NCBI GenBank assembly: GCA_016800925.1
Contig: JABCPU010000217.1
Span: 1-64,000 of the forward strand
Reading direction: 5' to 3'
Origin: Suillus spraguei
Taxonomy: Eukaryota > Basidiomycota > Agaricomycetes > Boletales > Suillaceae
Length of the DNA: 64,000 bases
Part shown: positions 34,370 to 47,771 of the stretch, in pieces
Numbering within the stretch: the first letter of the stretch is position 1
How the letters are laid out: each line of letters begins with the position of its first letter
Made by a program: the position numbers and the translations under genes
Notes under the pieces: generated by a model
What the model was told of the DNA's origin: nothing
What the model saw: the letters and a program-made list of their open reading frames with translations, nothing else
Database searches by the model: none

Positions 34370-34945
34370 GCAACATTGATATTTACTCCATGGCGAGTCG
34401 TGCTCTTATAGACGTCTGGTGAATCCGATCGTAAAGAACTGATTGTGATCTGGCACACCTTGAAGTTGGACGGTACGAACCTTAAGCTTGAGAAGACACT
34501 AACCCCCGGCTTGACAGAACCCAAACGCCACGTCAACAACCTAGCGGAAACTTCAGATTAGATCTAGATACGGTAATTGGCCACTTTACGGATTAGACCT
34601 TTCTAATTAGCGCTACAGGCAAAGAGAGCCAGGGATGGTATCTTTTCGTCCGAACTGTTTGGATCCTACAAACCGTGCATCTCGATCGCTTTTACATACG
34701 TGTGTTATGCCCTCGCTTGACGTCCGCTCAGAAACAAAAAGGTCTACCAATCCGCATTATACCACCTTTGTTTACCTCTTCACAAGATAGCCATGTCGCT
34801 ATGCGCAAGTACGATCTCCTCGCTGCTGCCAGCGTAGGCTTCAAGATGATATACGTAACACGCACTACTGAAGATTCGCGCGAAGTAAGGGAGAGGATGC
34901 GTAGCAAGAAGGACGGCGGTGAGGTGGATCCAGTCGTTTAAGATT
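34370..34945 (+). pseudogene. HAD copy 2, C-terminal part
   Basis: Recognisable pieces are GESDRKEL-like residues after GTCTGGTGAATCC, PGLTEPKRHV, the ELFGSYKP region (GAACTGTTTGGATCCTACAAACC) and the C-terminal run YDLLAAASVGFKMIYVTRT, EDSREVRERMRSKKDGGEV. Motif II is largely lost (TCTAGCGGAAACTTCAG). Frame changes occur several times. It is 70-90% like the other copies by eye. Confidence 0.75.
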
Positions 34946-35789
34946 TTGAGTGAAACTCGCACTGTACATACTCTGTAAGTCCTTAACATATTGCGGAACT
35001 TTCACTTTCCCATTTGTATCGCAGCATTACAGGGCGAGCGAAGTGATGTAACTGCATCGACGATGATTTTCGGGGGCAGAGATGCGAACGAATAGATCAT
35101 ATTATACCGCGCAAATACAATTCGTAGTCGTCGGGGGGAACTCTATGCGTGAGCTCTCTTTGAGAGTCCTGAGAGAGGCGTGCGATGTCTTCGCAAAGAC
35201 GCTCCTCCAAAGTGAGTCACTTTTACGGAATTATCGCTGACTCCTGAATTTAAATACAAAGGAACGATTATCTCTCCTTCTTCGATTGATCTTAACTAGG
35301 GAAACCAAGCACGACCTAGACAACAACTTCTAACCACTAGCTTACTTTCGTCCATGTTCATTCCAGATTATAATGCTTCTCTGGATGATCACGACTCATT
35401 CGGCAATATATCAATTGCGCTTCATAGCCACTGCCTCATTTTATGCGAGGTGTCATCATCTGGTCTCGGAGGGCCCACTTTCCAAGCATATCTTCCACTA
35501 CAATATCTTCCTTGTCAGTATGGCTCACCTCTTTTTCACTCCACTGTAGCTGCGGCACGCTGATAGACTTCGCAAAACGCTCATAAGATACTTAGATCTC
35601 CATCGTATGCACTGCATTTTGCCTAGACAGCGTTGTGGTCGCGTTCAGATGCTGGAACCGTATTCGTTGTTCCTTCACAATCATGCAGCATGACCGGCTT
35701 CGCCTTGAAACTAACCCGAACCGTGCTTATATCTTTGATTGCAAGAGGCAGCAAGCTCATAGTCATAATTCGACGTAAGTAAAAGGAAA

Positions 35790-37341
35790 CTACAAATGTG
35801 GAATAAACTTGGTCCAGGCTACTGTATCGTATATGCCAGGAGGGAGCGATCGAAAGCTCATCAATATAAGTACGATTAGTGTGATGCGTGCAACAATATA
35901 TATGAAAGAGCTGGCGATTGCAGCATACATTGGGGCAGGGCGACAGCCCTGCCAAATCAAATAATAGCTAGACAGCAGAAGAACAGATACTGGTGCGGAT
36001 ACTATCGCAAGGGAAGCCACACGCCATAGCATCTGTTCTGCGTGCCCCTGAAACAAAACATTCCAGCCCAGACAATGTATACCTCCAAACACTGCCCCAC
36101 TGAAACATCCAATGAGAAGTATAACGAAGTCATGGCCGTTGGAACGGGACGTGTCATAGCCACCTACAGACTGAACCCGACGTGAACGAACAGCATGGGG
36201 GGAAATAACTATGCTTATTCCCATAAGACTGGTAATGGGGTACACGTAAGGGGTCAAAGGAGCAGACCATTGTTGAGAAGAGAACACTTCATCTTCTTTC
36301 CTAGAATGTAGGCGAATTATAATAATTTCAGCCAGAATATTAACGACATACTCGTGGGTTAATTTGCTTGGCGGAGAGACAGTTACATTCCAATAAACGG
36401 CATGAGGGCGTCTCACGTCCTTAGGCTTCTTCCACCAACAGCCATAGGCAATGCTGGTTAGAGCAGCTACAGAGAGGGTGTCGAGTTCAAGCAGTGTCAT
36501 CGGAAGATTCTGAACGTAACGGGCGACAAGCTGGAGGACAAACCACGCCAGCTGAAGAACGGCAATGCCTTTGGATAATGCATCGCCCTTGCTTCGATCT
36601 TCTATGTCTGCCTCCACGATGACAGGCATTTCTACGGAGCCCTCACGAACAAAGCGCTTAAGTTCATTGGGTGTAAGAGTGGCTCGCGGTTCGTCATTGA
36701 CGTAGAGCATAAATCCACCCATCCACGCGAAAAAACCGTGTGTTACAGTCCATCCTATAAGACATCCATTGAACGAAGTTAGTCACCACACCGAAATGTC
36801 GAGCAGGCAACAAACGTTTAAACTTGCGGCCTGCAACATGCGAAGCGATCACATGTGGACTGTTCGTTCCGTCTGACATTGAAAATTCACCAAGTAATGT
36901 AGCTGTGCTCTCTTCTGTATCTGGATGGTCGCTGCGGCCCTGATCAAGTTGCGCACCAAAAACATCATTGAAGTTCTTTGCAGTGCTACGAGCGCTGATG
37001 AACTGTGCAGTGGCCCAGGTAATCATCAGTTCTGGTGCGATAAGCGCCATCAGCATGATGCCTAGGCGGCAAGAGATGACAGTGAATTGGCCCTCGTTCA
37101 TGCCCGGGATGTTGGGGTGAATTGCGGTCCAAGTGCACGCGAATAGAGTCGCAGCACAACTCCAGATAATTTCCCACAGGGATCTGGTGCTGTTGCTGAA
37201 TGGAGAATCGGCGACGTCTTGTGTAATGACACTGGTGCCATTGGGGCTTGGCAATGATGAGGAGAAAACAAACGGGACGTGTAACAGTGTTAGGATAGCC
37301 AAGGGTAAGAGGGTCATGATGAAGTCGAAAGTCGGGGGCAT
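35790..37341 (-). CDS. Fungal-specific multi-pass membrane protein, array copy 2 (intact)
   Basis: Exons 36816-37341, 36352-36754 and 35790-36300 encode 479 aa. Intron 2 (36301-36351, GTATGT...TTCTAG) has no stop here, so a naive reading would run through it, but the four sister genes place it clearly. Landmarks: a signal-like hydrophobic N-terminus (9-28), TM segments near 57-72 (LWEIIWSCAATLFACTW), 93-115, 239-254, 266-283, 367-390, 404-426 and 436-458. A conserved loop WTVTHGFFAWMGGFMLYV (177-194), a soluble ELKRFV/IEDRSKGDALSKG stretch and the terminal AWTKFIPHL follow. Such WEIIWSC...WTKFIPH proteins are common, lineage-expanded and uncharacterised in Agaricomycetes. I assign no function. 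The start could be the ATG at 37341 or the inner one at 37317, which copies 3-5 must use. Confidence 0.85.
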
Positions 37342-37607
37342 ATGTCTCCTCAATCTGCTCCTGTGTGGTTGGAAGTGTAATAAGCCAAGATTAAGCGCTC
37401 CCTCATGCCTCGAGGCTACTAGTAGCACCGCCGGTACACATTCGTTCCACGCAGCAAGGTTGTGCAGCATTTAATGAATGCTCATTGCTGGCCTAGGGTC
37501 ATCCACATATCGACAACGATGAGGCATTCATCTCGAAAAGAAATGGAAGACACACGATCACGATGCGCTTCTTCGTTATGAACGAGCGAGCTAGACGGGC
37601 GGGGGCG

Positions 37608-37859
37608 CATCAGTAAACTGGTGAAACTCAGATATTCCCAGCTGAGATGCTCTTTCCTAGACATGACGTTATAAAACAATGTAAAGCAATATATACCGTG
37701 ATTACATTGCTTTATATTGCTATATATTACACTATATCGTAATATATAGCAATATAAAGCAATGTAATCACGGTATATATTGCTTTACATCACTTTATAT
37801 TGCTTTACAGGAAAGAGCATTTCGGCTGGGAATATCTGAGTCTCACCAGTTTACTGATG
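37608..37859. repeat. 252-bp near-perfect palindrome (foldback element) at the array's dimer junction
   Basis: The outer arms 37608-37658 and 37809-37859 are complementary with a few mismatches (CATCAGTAAACTGGTGA against its complement). The inner arms 37681-37729 and 37740-37788 are a perfect 49-bp inverted repeat around a 10-nt spacer CACTATATCG. The inner part is AT-rich with repeated GCAATATA/TATATTGC. It could extrude as a cruciform. AT dinucleotides border the CAGTAAACTGG ends on both sides, but a true target duplication is unproven. It lies upstream of membrane-protein copy 2 and before the leader of HAD copy 3. Confidence 0.93.
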
Positions 37860-38709
37860 GCCCAGTCTTCCAAAGTCGATCCTTGGAGTCTGGCCCTGCA
37901 CATACCCATATATGCCCATGTATGCTTGTAAATCCAGCTTAACATGAATGATTTATGACAATGATGGGACATTGACATTCCGCCTTTGCAGCCAATAAGT
38001 AGTGGTAGTATACCCGAGCCAATCGTTTTTGAGCTTCGATCTAATAAGAACATGCCGATACATACATACATTTAGTTTGTATTTGAATTTATTTCCATGT
38101 TAACACATAATTGCACCCTCATTTGAAGTCGTTCAGTTTTTTGAAACTTTTTTCAGTAAGGCATGCCTTTGGGTGACCGAGGATGATAGAAGGCCATCTC
38201 AGTTAATGAGCTCTGAGTACTGAGTACTGAGTGCTCAACTTGAACACCTTTTATTATCGTTGAACATGGTGAGCAGCCCGTGTGACTCTTTTCTGTTATT
38301 GGCAATTCTGGTGCTTACCACGTCAGTGATAACTCAAAAAAATCAAACTTAGGACGATCGTCGATCGGAGTCCAGCTGCTGGGCCTATAGTCCAGTGCTA
38401 GATGCTATGGCATGATGGCAATACATCTTACATTGAGACTAATAGTCCAGGAGAGACCAAGCGCCCTTCGACATACGTTCTACTTGCACACAAAAAAACA
38501 GATTAGTACATATCCTGGCCATCAGGTCTGGCAGAATATCCTTTGTACCGAAGGCCATTCCGTCCAAGACATAATGCGCTAGTTTCATTGCTATTCTCAT
38601 ACACCTACGCGTGCGTAGAAATGTACGTCACTGACATATGATTGGTACCAACTGATCGTGTTTGTCACAGCTTAAACACTTATCGATATATCCTTGAAGC
38701 ACCCCGACC

Positions 38710-39438
38710 ATGATGAGCACCGAAAACCTCGACCTCCGCGAAATCAACGCCTGCTTATTCGACATATTCGGTTCTGTCCTTGACTGGCATAGCACAGTCA
38801 CTCGGTCTCATCCTGTAGAAGTCTGGGGCGAATCCGATCGTGAAGAACTGACCATTATCTGGGACAAGTTGAACGGTATGAACCTTCAGGAAAGGACGGA
38901 GACAAACCTGACCAATCACCCCCTAATTTAACAGCATATCAGGACACCATCCCTGGCTTGACAGAACTCAAACGCCATGTCAACGTTTCAGCCTCCCTGC
39001 TCTATCTAACGGAAACTTTAATTTACTTCTTGATCTGGTAACCGAATTGCCACATCACGCATCAGACCTCCTAATCAGCGCTACAGGTAAAGAACCAGAG
39101 TGTTCCCTGGAATGGTATCTTTTCGTCTGGATCTTACAAACCATGCGTCCCGATCGTTTTTACATACGTGCGTTATACCCTCGTCTGACATCCGCACAAC
39201 AACAAAAAGGTCTCCAGTCTGCAGCATACTACTTCCTCACAAGATAGCAATGGTTGCTGCACAAAGGTACAACCTCCACGCTGCTGCCAGCGTAGGGTTC
39301 AAGACGATACACGTACCACGCCCTGCTGCAGATTCGCGTGGGGTAAGGGATAGTATGCGTAGCAAGAAGGATGGCGGTGAGATGGATAAAGATTTTGAAG
39401 AGATGGCGAGGTTTGTACGTGAAGCTCGGCAAGGTTGA
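38710..39438 (+). pseudogene. HAD type II gene, copy 3
   Basis: This is the best-kept HAD start: MMSTENLDLREINACLFDIF, then GSVLDWHSTVTRSH and GESDREELTIIWDKLNG. An intron-like gap, AYQDTIPGLTELKRHVN and a shifted motif II follow. The 3' part keeps KIAMVAAQRYNLHAAASVG and DSMRSKKDGGEMD. Frame changes in motif II (SLLYLTETLIYFL in place of ALSNGNF) and a lost ELFG segment (reads SSGSYKP) break it. HAD motif I has Ser in place of Thr (DIFGS). Confidence 0.82.
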
Positions 39439-40340
39439 TGCTCGCGGTCAGTACATTTGTAAGTCCTTAACATATCGCGGAATTTTGACTTGCCCATTTG
39501 CATCATAGCGTTACAGAGCGAGTGAAGTGGCAACTGAATTGACGATGACTTTTTTGGCAGCAATGCGAATGAACAAATCATATTATACTACCTAAATATG
39601 ATTCGTAGTCGTCGGGGTGGGACTGTATGCATAAGCTCTCCCTTTGAGAGTCCTCAGAGATCCTAAATCAAATCTAAACAACTACAACGCTTCCTAATGT
39701 CCTGACGTATGCTGGTATGTGAGGCATGCAATGTCCTCATGAAGGTGTTCCTCCAAAGTGAGTCGCTTTTACGAAATTATCGCTGACTCCTGAATTCGAA
39801 TACCAGGGAATGATTATATCTCCTTCAATTGATCCAGCTAGGAAAACCATCCCCACTCAAGAAATCGGAGCACTTATATGCAGGCACGACATAACAACTT
39901 CTAACTACGTACTAGCTTGCTTCAATGCATGTTCATTCTAGATCAACGCGTCTCTGAATGATTGTGACTCATTCAGCAATGTATCGATTGCGCTCCATGG
40001 CCAGTGTGCACGAAGTGTCACCATTTAGTCTTGGAAGATCCACTTTCCGAACAAAATTTCCTCTGCAATGTCTTCTCTGTCAGTAAGGTTTCACGCCACT
40101 GTAGTTGCGGCGCGCTGCAGCTGATAGAACGTTCATATAATGCTTGCATTCCCCCAATTGTATGCACTGCATTTTTCTAGACCGGGTTGTGGTCACGTTC
40201 AGATATTGGAACAGTATTCATTGTTCCTTCACAACGTGGTATCATGCAGCACGGCCGGCTTAGCTTGAGACTAATTCGACCCATACTTGCATTTTTGATT
40301 ACAAGTCCATAATCATGATTGGGACGTGAGTAAAAGGAGA

Positions 40341-41851
40341 CTACAAATGTGGAATAAACTTGGTCCAGGCTACTGTATCGTACACGCCGGGAGGGAGCGA
40401 TCGAAAGCTCATCAACATAAGTACGATTAGTGTAATGCGTGCAACAATATATATGAAAGAGCTGGCGGTTGCAGCAAATACTATGATACCGCCGCCGCCC
40501 TTCCAGATAATATAGCTAGACAACAGAAGAAGAGATACTGGTGCGGATACTATTACAAGGGAAGCCGCACGCCATATCATCTGCTCTGTGTACCCCAGAA
40601 ACAAAACATTCCAGCCCAAACAATGTATACCTCCAAACACTGCCCCACTGAAACATCCAATGAGAAGTATAACAATGTCGTGGTCCTGGGAACGCTGCAT
40701 GTCATAGCCACCTAGAGACGGAACCCGACGTGAATGAACAGCACGGGGGGAATGATATATTCCAAGGCCCATAAGACTAGGAAGAGGGTAAACGTAAGCG
40801 AGCGCAAGATAAAGCCAGTCTTGAGTGCAGAATATTTCATCTACTTCCCTAAAATGCAGGCGAATTAGAATAATTTAAGCAAGAATATTGACAACATACT
40901 CGTAGTCTAATTTGTTTGGCAGAGAGGTACTTTTTGTCCAATAAACAGCGTGAGGGCGTCCTACGTCCTTAGGTTTCTTCCACCAAAAGCCATAGGCAAT
41001 ACTGGTCAGAGCAGCTACAGCAAGCGTGTCGAGTTCAAGCAGTGTCATCGGAAGACTCTGAACGTAACGGGCAACAAGTTGGAGGACGAACCACGCCAGC
41101 TGAAGAATGGCAATGCCTTTGGATAATGCGTCGCCCTTGCTTCGATCTTCTATGTCTGCCTCCACGATGACCGGAATTTCTACGGAGCCCTGATCAACAA
41201 AGCGCTTGAGTTCATCGGGTGTAAGAGTGGCTCGCGGTTGGTCATTGACGTAGAGCATGAATCCACCCATCCGCGCGAAAAAACCATGTGTTACAGTCCA
41301 TCCTGAACGAGGTTAGTCACCACACTGAAATGCCGAGCAGGTAACCAACCTCTAAACTTGCGGACTGCAACATGTGGAGCGCTCACATGTGAACTGTTCG
41401 TTCCATCTGATGTTGAAAATTCACGAAGTAATGTAGTTGTGCTCTCTTCTGTATCTGGATGGTCGCCGCGGGCCTGATGAAGTTGCGCACCAAAGGCATC
41501 ATTGAAGGCCTTTGCAGTGCTATGAGCACTTAAAAATTGTGCAGTGGCCCAGGTAATCATGAGTTCTGGGGCGATCAGCGCTACCATCATGATGCCTAAG
41601 CGACGAGAGATAACAGTCAATTTCCTCTCGTCCATACCCGGGATGTTCGGATGAATTGCGGTCCATGTGCATGCGAACAGAGTCGCAGCACAACTCCAGA
41701 TGATTTCCCACAAGGATCTGGTGTTGTTGCTGGATGGACAGTCGCCCAGGACGTCGAGTGTAGTGACACCAGTGCCATTGAGGTTTGACAGTGAGGAGTA
41801 AACAAACGGGATGTGTGGCAGTAACGAGATAGCCAAAGGTAGAAGGGTCAT
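40341..41851 (-). CDS. Fungal-specific multi-pass membrane protein, array copy 3 (intact)
   Basis: Exons 41350-41851, 40900-41302 and 40341-40848 encode 470 aa. The upstream ATG used by copies 1-2 has become CTG (MPPTFNF would read LSPTLNF), so translation must begin at the inner MTLLPLAIS at 41851, leaving a normal signal-like N-terminus. Intron 2 starts GTATGT and contains TAA in frame. It differs from copy 2 in loop sequences, e.g. SYIIWKGGGGIIVFAATA before the last TM helix, and keeps HGFFARMGGF, IEDRSKGDALSKG and WTKFIPHL. The next unit's HAD relic lies on its 5' side. Confidence 0.83.
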
Positions 41852-42439
41852 GATGAAGTTCAAAGTTGGGGACAGACGTCTGTGACTCTGTTTAATCTGT
41901 TCCTATATTTGTTCCTGTGCGGTCGCACGTATGATAAGCCATTACTAAGTGCTTAACTTGAAGGCTTCAAGGCTTCAAAGCTTCATGCCTTGACTCGGAG
42001 GCTACCATAGCCTGGTACTCACATGTTTCAAATTCCACGCGAAAAGGCTGCACAACGTTCAATAAATGCTGGTCTAGGGTCCTCCATGGGGCATTCATCT
42101 CAAAAAGTTGAACAAATGCAAGACGCGTGATCGCGATGCGCTTCTTCACTATGAACGACAAAGGGAAATAACCTTTTAAAGTCGATCTTTGCGTGAATGG
42201 GTTGAGGGTGCAATCGGCAATTCGCGGTAATGAAATGTCAAATCAAATTAATGCCTAATGTCTAGTGCGCGCGATACTCGATAGCAATATATTTTGCACT
42301 ATGGCTAGCCTGAGTTCAGGAGTTCTACCACCACCATAATCCAGGTTCCTTCCGGCGGCGATAGACCTATCACACAGCTCCTTCTCAGTCTTTGTCCTTG
42401 TCACTGTCCGTTGTAGCACACCAACAACCACGACAAGCG

Positions 42440-43380
42440 CACAACACCTTGACCTCCGCGAAATAGACGTATTCTGTACCGTCCTCGACTGGCACTGTAT
42501 AATACCTCGTCAAGTCTCTCGTTTTATCATGGGGCTACTTCTCGAAGGTAAGTGGCAGATCCTACATTCTCGTAAAACGCTCTTATGCTGATCGTATCCA
42601 TCAAGCTCACGAGATGCGGTCAAATTTGAAGCCAGATATTATACTCGTGTTCAACCTGGCTTTTAGATTATGATATATACATTCGTGCAGCTAACAGTGG
42701 TGCAGGGCGGAGAGGGTGCTTTTAACGCTGACATCTTGGATCGATAGGTACCTTGCACCCACCATACTCATGACCTGCATCGCAGATCCTGGACGATATG
42801 TTTACCACCCCATGCTGGTAGACCTCTTGGGCGAATCCGATCGTGAAAAACTGCGATTCCAAGTTGGACGGGACGAAGCTTTAATAGCATGTCAAGACAC
42901 CATCCCCGGCCTAACAGAACTCAAACGCCACGTCAATATCAATATACTCACTCTATCTAACGGGAGCTTCAGATTATTTCTCAATCTGGTAATCGAGTCG
43001 CCACTTTACGGATCAGACCTTTCCAATCAGCGCTACAGGCAAAGAACCAAGGTGTTCCCTGCGATGGTATCTTTTCGTCCGAACTGTTCGGATCCTACAA
43101 ACCGTGCGTCTCGATCGCTTTTACATACATGTGTTATGCCCTCGCTTGACGTTCGCGCAGAAACAAAAAGGTCTACCAATCCGCAGCACGCCACCTTTCT
43201 TTACCTCCTCACAAGATGGCCATGTCGCTGCGCACAAGTGCGACCCCCTTGCTGCTGCCAGCGTAGGCTTCAAGACGATATACGCACCACGTACTAAGGA
43301 TTCGCGCGAGGTAAGGGAGAGTATGTGTAGCAAGACGGACGGCGGTGGGGTTGATCTTGTCGTTGAAGATTTTGAGTGAA
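42440..43380 (+). pseudogene. HAD type II gene, copy 4
   Basis: The N-terminal piece (LDLREIDVFCTVLDWH, 42449 onward) has lost residues between EID and VF, including the motif I aspartate context. About 300 bp later GESDREKLRFQVGRDEALI, CQDTIPGLTELKRHVNI and motif II ILTLSNGSFRLFLNL are in one frame. Then the frame shifts at SNQRYRQRTKVFPAMVSF (others read LFGSYKP). The C-terminal block is present in another frame (KTIYAPRTKDSREVRESMC). It is non-functional. Confidence 0.8.
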
Positions 43381-44284
43381 ACTCGCACTTGGTACATATT
43401 TTGTAAGTCCTTAACATATTGCGGAATTCACTTTCCCATTTGTACCGCAGCATTACAGAGCGAGTAAAGAGATGTAACTGAATCAACGACGATTTTCAGG
43501 GCAGAGATGCGAACGAACAAATCATATTATATGCAATTCGTAGTCGTCGAGGGGAAACTCTATACGTAAGCTCTCTTCGAGAGTCTCGAGAGATCCTAAA
43601 CCAAATACAAACAGCTACGATACTTTCCAAAGTCCTGGCGTACACTGGTATGTGAGGCATGTGATCTCCTCGCAAAGGCGTTTCTCCAAAGTGAGTCACT
43701 TTTACGAAATTACCGCTGACTCCTGAATTTGAATACATAGGAACGATTGTCTTTCATTCTTCCATTGATCTAGCTATGAAACCATCCCCACTCAACAAAT
43801 TGGAGGACTTATATGCAAGCACGACATAACAACTTCTAACTACGTACTAGCTTGCTTCAATGCATCTTCATTCTAGATCAACGCGTCTCTGGATGATTCT
43901 GACTCATTCAGTAATGTATCGATTGCGCTCCATGGCCAGTGTGCGCGAGGTGCCACCATTTAGTCTTGGAAGATCCACTTTCAAAGCAAAATTTTCCTCC
44001 GCAATATCTTCCCTATCAGTAAGATTTACCTCTTTTTCACGCCACTGTAGCTGCGGCGTGCTGATAGAATGTTCATATGATGCCTACATTTCCTCAGTTG
44101 TATGCACTGCATTTTGTCTAGACAGCGTTGTGGTCACGTTCAGATTTTGGAACCGTATTCGTTATTCCTCTACGATCATCAGGATGGCCGGCTTTACCTT
44201 GAAACTGATCCGAACCGTGCTCACATCTTCGATCACAAGAGGCAGCAAGTTCATAATCATGATCGGGGCGTAAGTAAAAGGAAT

Positions 44285-45818
44285 CTACAAATGTGGAATA
44301 AAGGTAAAGTTGGTCCAGGCTACTGTATCGTATATACCAGAAGGTAGCGATCGAAAGCTCGTTAATATAAGCACAGTTAGTGTAATGCGTGCGACAATAT
44401 ATATGGAAAAGATGGCTAAAAAGTAGATTACTGCAGCATCACGATTGCCAGTATGGTCCCGCCAAATGGTATAGCTAGTCAGCAGAGCAATAAATATTGG
44501 TGTAGATACTATCGCAAGGGAAGCCGTACGCCATAGTATCTGTTCTGCGTGCCCGTGAAACAAAAAATTCCAACCTAGACAATGCATACCTCCAAACATT
44601 GCCCCACTGAAACATCCAATGAGAAGTATAGCGACGTGATATCCATCGGAACGATACATGTCATAGCCACCTGTAGATGGAACCCGACGTGAATGAACAG
44701 CGCGGGGGGAATTATGTACTCGAAAGCCCGTAAAACCGAGGAGAGGGCAAATGTAAGTGTACCCCCAGTCTTTAGAGCAAAATAGTTCATCTACTTCCCT
44801 AGAATGCAGGCGAATTAGGATAATTTAAGCAAGCATATTGATGACATACTCATAGTCTAATTTACTTGGCGGAGAGGCAGTGTTTTTCCAATAAACAACT
44901 TGAGGGCGTCCTACATCCTTAGGCTTCTTCCACCAAAAGCCATAGGCAATGCAGGTCAGGGCAGCTACAGCAAGGGTGTCGAGTTCAAGCAGTGTCATCG
45001 GAAGATTCTGAACGTAACGGGCGACAAGCTGGAGGACAAACCACGCCAGCTGAAGAATGGCAATGCCTTTGGATAATGCGTCGCCCTTGCTTCGATCTTC
45101 TATGTCTTCCTCCGCAATGACAGGCATTTCGACAGACTCCTCGTCAACAAAGCGCTCGAGTTCATCAGGTGTAAGAGGGCCCCGCGGCTCGTCATTGACG
45201 TAGAGCATGAATCCACCCATCCATGCGAAAAAACCATGTGTTACAGTCCATCCTGTGAGACATCCATTAAACAAAGTTAGTCAGCGCACAGAAATGCCGA
45301 GCAGGTAACCAACCTCTGAATTTGCGGCCTGCAACACGCGGAGCGCTCACATGTGAGCTGTTCGTTCCATCTGATGTTGGAAATTCACGAAGTGATGTGG
45401 CTGCGCTCTCTTCTGTATCTGGATGGTTGCCGCGGGCCTGATCAAGTTGCGCACCAAAGACATCATTGAAGTTCTTTGCAGTGCTACGAGCGCTGATAAA
45501 CTGTGCAGTGGCCCAGGTAATCATCAGTTCTGGTGCGATAAGCGCCATCAGCATGATTCCCAGGCGGCGAGAGTTGACGGTGAATTTGCCCTCGTCCATG
45601 CCCGGGATGTTGGGGTGAATTGCGGTCCACGTGCATGCGAATAGAGTTGCAGCACAACTCCAGATAATTTCCCACAGGGATCTGGTGCTGTTGCTGGACG
45701 GAGAATTGGCGACATCTTGTGTAATTACACTGGTGCCATTGAGGCTCGGCAGTGGTGAGGAGAAAACAAACGGAACGTATAACAGTGTTAGTAAGATAGC
45801 CAAGGGCAAGAGAGTCAT
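44285..45818 (-). CDS. Fungal-specific multi-pass membrane protein, array copy 4 (intact)
   Basis: Exons 45314-45818, 44850-45252 and 44285-44798 encode 473 aa. The MPP start is lost (GTATACC), so the ATG at 45818 (MTLLPLAILL) is used. The coding sequence is sound in all three exons. It is the most divergent in the last third: CSKDWGYTYICPLLGFTGF, TSYTIWRDHTGNRDAAVI and the C-terminus AWTNFTFIPHL, which has two extra residues. Conserved WEIIWSC, GGFMLYVNDEP, IEDRSKGDALSKG and GGMHCLGW remain. Exon 1 is close to copy 2 (ITQDVANSP, FISARSTAKNFNDVFGAQL), whereas copies 1, 3 and 5 resemble each other there. Confidence 0.83.
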
Positions 45819-46374
45819 GATGAGGTTGAGGGTATACGTCTGCTCAATGTGCTCCTCTCTTTAAGAATTCGGTCGCACATGGATCAAGCCAGGATCAAGC
45901 CCTGAAGGCCCCATGCCTCAAGGCTATCATATCCACCAGGGCGCAGGGAATCCACAATGGTACACATTTATCCCATGAGGATTCAGGAAAGGCTGCACAG
46001 CGTTGCGGTTTAATGAATGCTAGCGTAGGGTCCTCCATGAACGGTGATGGGGCACGCATCTCAGACAACTGAACAAATACAAGAAACAGGATGACGATAC
46101 ATTTCGTTATGAACGACCGAATCTTCCAAAGTCGATCTTTCGGGTGAATGAGATGGAAGACCGAATCGGCAATTCGCGGTAATGAAATCATTTCCTTCCA
46201 AAGTTCAATCATTACATAACATATTGAAGGTCTAGTCTGGTCCAATCACGACGTCTTAGCCAATCTGGCTAGTAGTACCACTATAAACTAGGTGCCTTTC
46301 GACAGTGGTAGACAGACTCATCATCCAGCTCTTCGTCACTATTCCTTGAAACGCGCCAACAACCACGGCAAGCA

Positions 46375-47130
46375 CAGAACACCTCGACCTCCGCGAAATA
46401 GATGCATTTGTTAGATATTGTCTGTACCATCCTCAACTGACAATATTGTGCCTCGTCAAGTTACCAGCTTTAGCGTGGGGCTGCTTCTCAAAGTACATCT
46501 ATAACAGGTTTCGCAAGAAGGTTATGAACCTCTGACTTGGTTCACACATTTAATAGATTTATTTTTTCCAGTTGTTGTTGTTATTGCGGCACTGATTACA
46601 TTCTACTTGGGTGCACGATCAACCGGTCTCATCTTGCAGACGTCTGGCGGAACCCGATCGTAAAGGACTGATCGTGATCTGGCGCAACACGAACATTCAG
46701 AGACAAACTTGTCTGATCACTTCTTAATTTATGTAATAGTGTATCCACGTCAACATCAGGTTAGATCTAGATCTGGTAATTGAGACCTTTTTCCTAATAA
46801 GTGTTACAGGCAGCCATGGTATCTTTTCGAACTGTTCGGATCATACAAGCTGTGCTTCTCGATCGCTTGTGTTATACCCCTCGCCGGACGTTTCCGCAGA
46901 AACGAAAAGATCTACCAATCCCCAGCATACCACTTTTCTTTACCTCCTCACAAGATAGCCATGGTACGACTTCCTTGCTGCTGCTAGCGTACGCTTCAAG
47001 ACAATATGCATATCACTCCCTACTGAAGATTCACGCGAGGTAAGGGAGAGTATGCGTAGCAAGGACGGCGGTGAGGTAAATCTTGTCGTTAGAGATTTTG
47101 AGGAGATGGCGAGGTTGATACATCAATATG
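46375..47130 (+). pseudogene. HAD type II gene, copy 5
   Basis: Only scraps are left. The N-terminal EHLDLREIDAFV piece is at 46377. A GTCTGGCGGAACCCGATCG block is near 46650. A short ITxRYGSHGIFSNCSDH-like region stands where ELFGSYKP belongs. The tail EDSREVRESMRSKDGGEV, VRDFEEMARLI is at about 47020-47125. Large deletions and shifts make it the most decayed full-length copy. Confidence 0.72.
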
Positions 47131-47771
47131 TGAAGCTCGCGATTAGTACGTGAGACATGTGATGTCCTCGCAAAGGCGTTCCTCTAAAGTGAGTCACTTT
47201 TACGGAATTATCGCTGACTCCCGAATTCGAATAGTAATGAATGATCATCTTTCCTTCTTCGATTGATCTAGCTAGGGAAACCATTCCCTCTCAACAAATC
47301 TGAGGACTTATATGCAGGTATGACATCACAACTTCTAACTATATGCCAGCTTACTTCAATGCAAGTTCATTCTTGATTAACACGTCTCTTGATGATCCCG
47401 ATTCATTCAACAATATATCTATTGCGCTCCATAGCCAACATGCGCGAGGTGTCACCATTTAGTATTGGAAGATCCACTTTCCGAGTAAAACTTCCTCCGC
47501 AGTATCTTCCCTGCCAGTAAGGTTTACCTCTTTTTCACACCACTGGCCGCGACACGCTGATTGAGAGTGTTCATGTGTTGTATGCACTGCATTTTGTCTA
47601 GACAGCGTTGTGGTCGCGTTTAGATATTGAAACCGCATTTGTTGTTCCATCACAATGTGGCATCATGCAGCACGGCCCGCTTAGCTATAGACTAACCTGA
47701 ACCATGCTTACATCTTTGATTACAAGAGGCAGCAAGTTCATAATCGTGATTGGGGCGTGAGTAAAAAGAAA

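Noticed and set aside
35790..36722. A 310-aa single-exon gene in array copy 2
   Set aside because: The long open frame only reflects an intron without a stop. The four sister genes show a GTATGT (or GTGCGT)...TAG intron at the same place with in-frame TAA.
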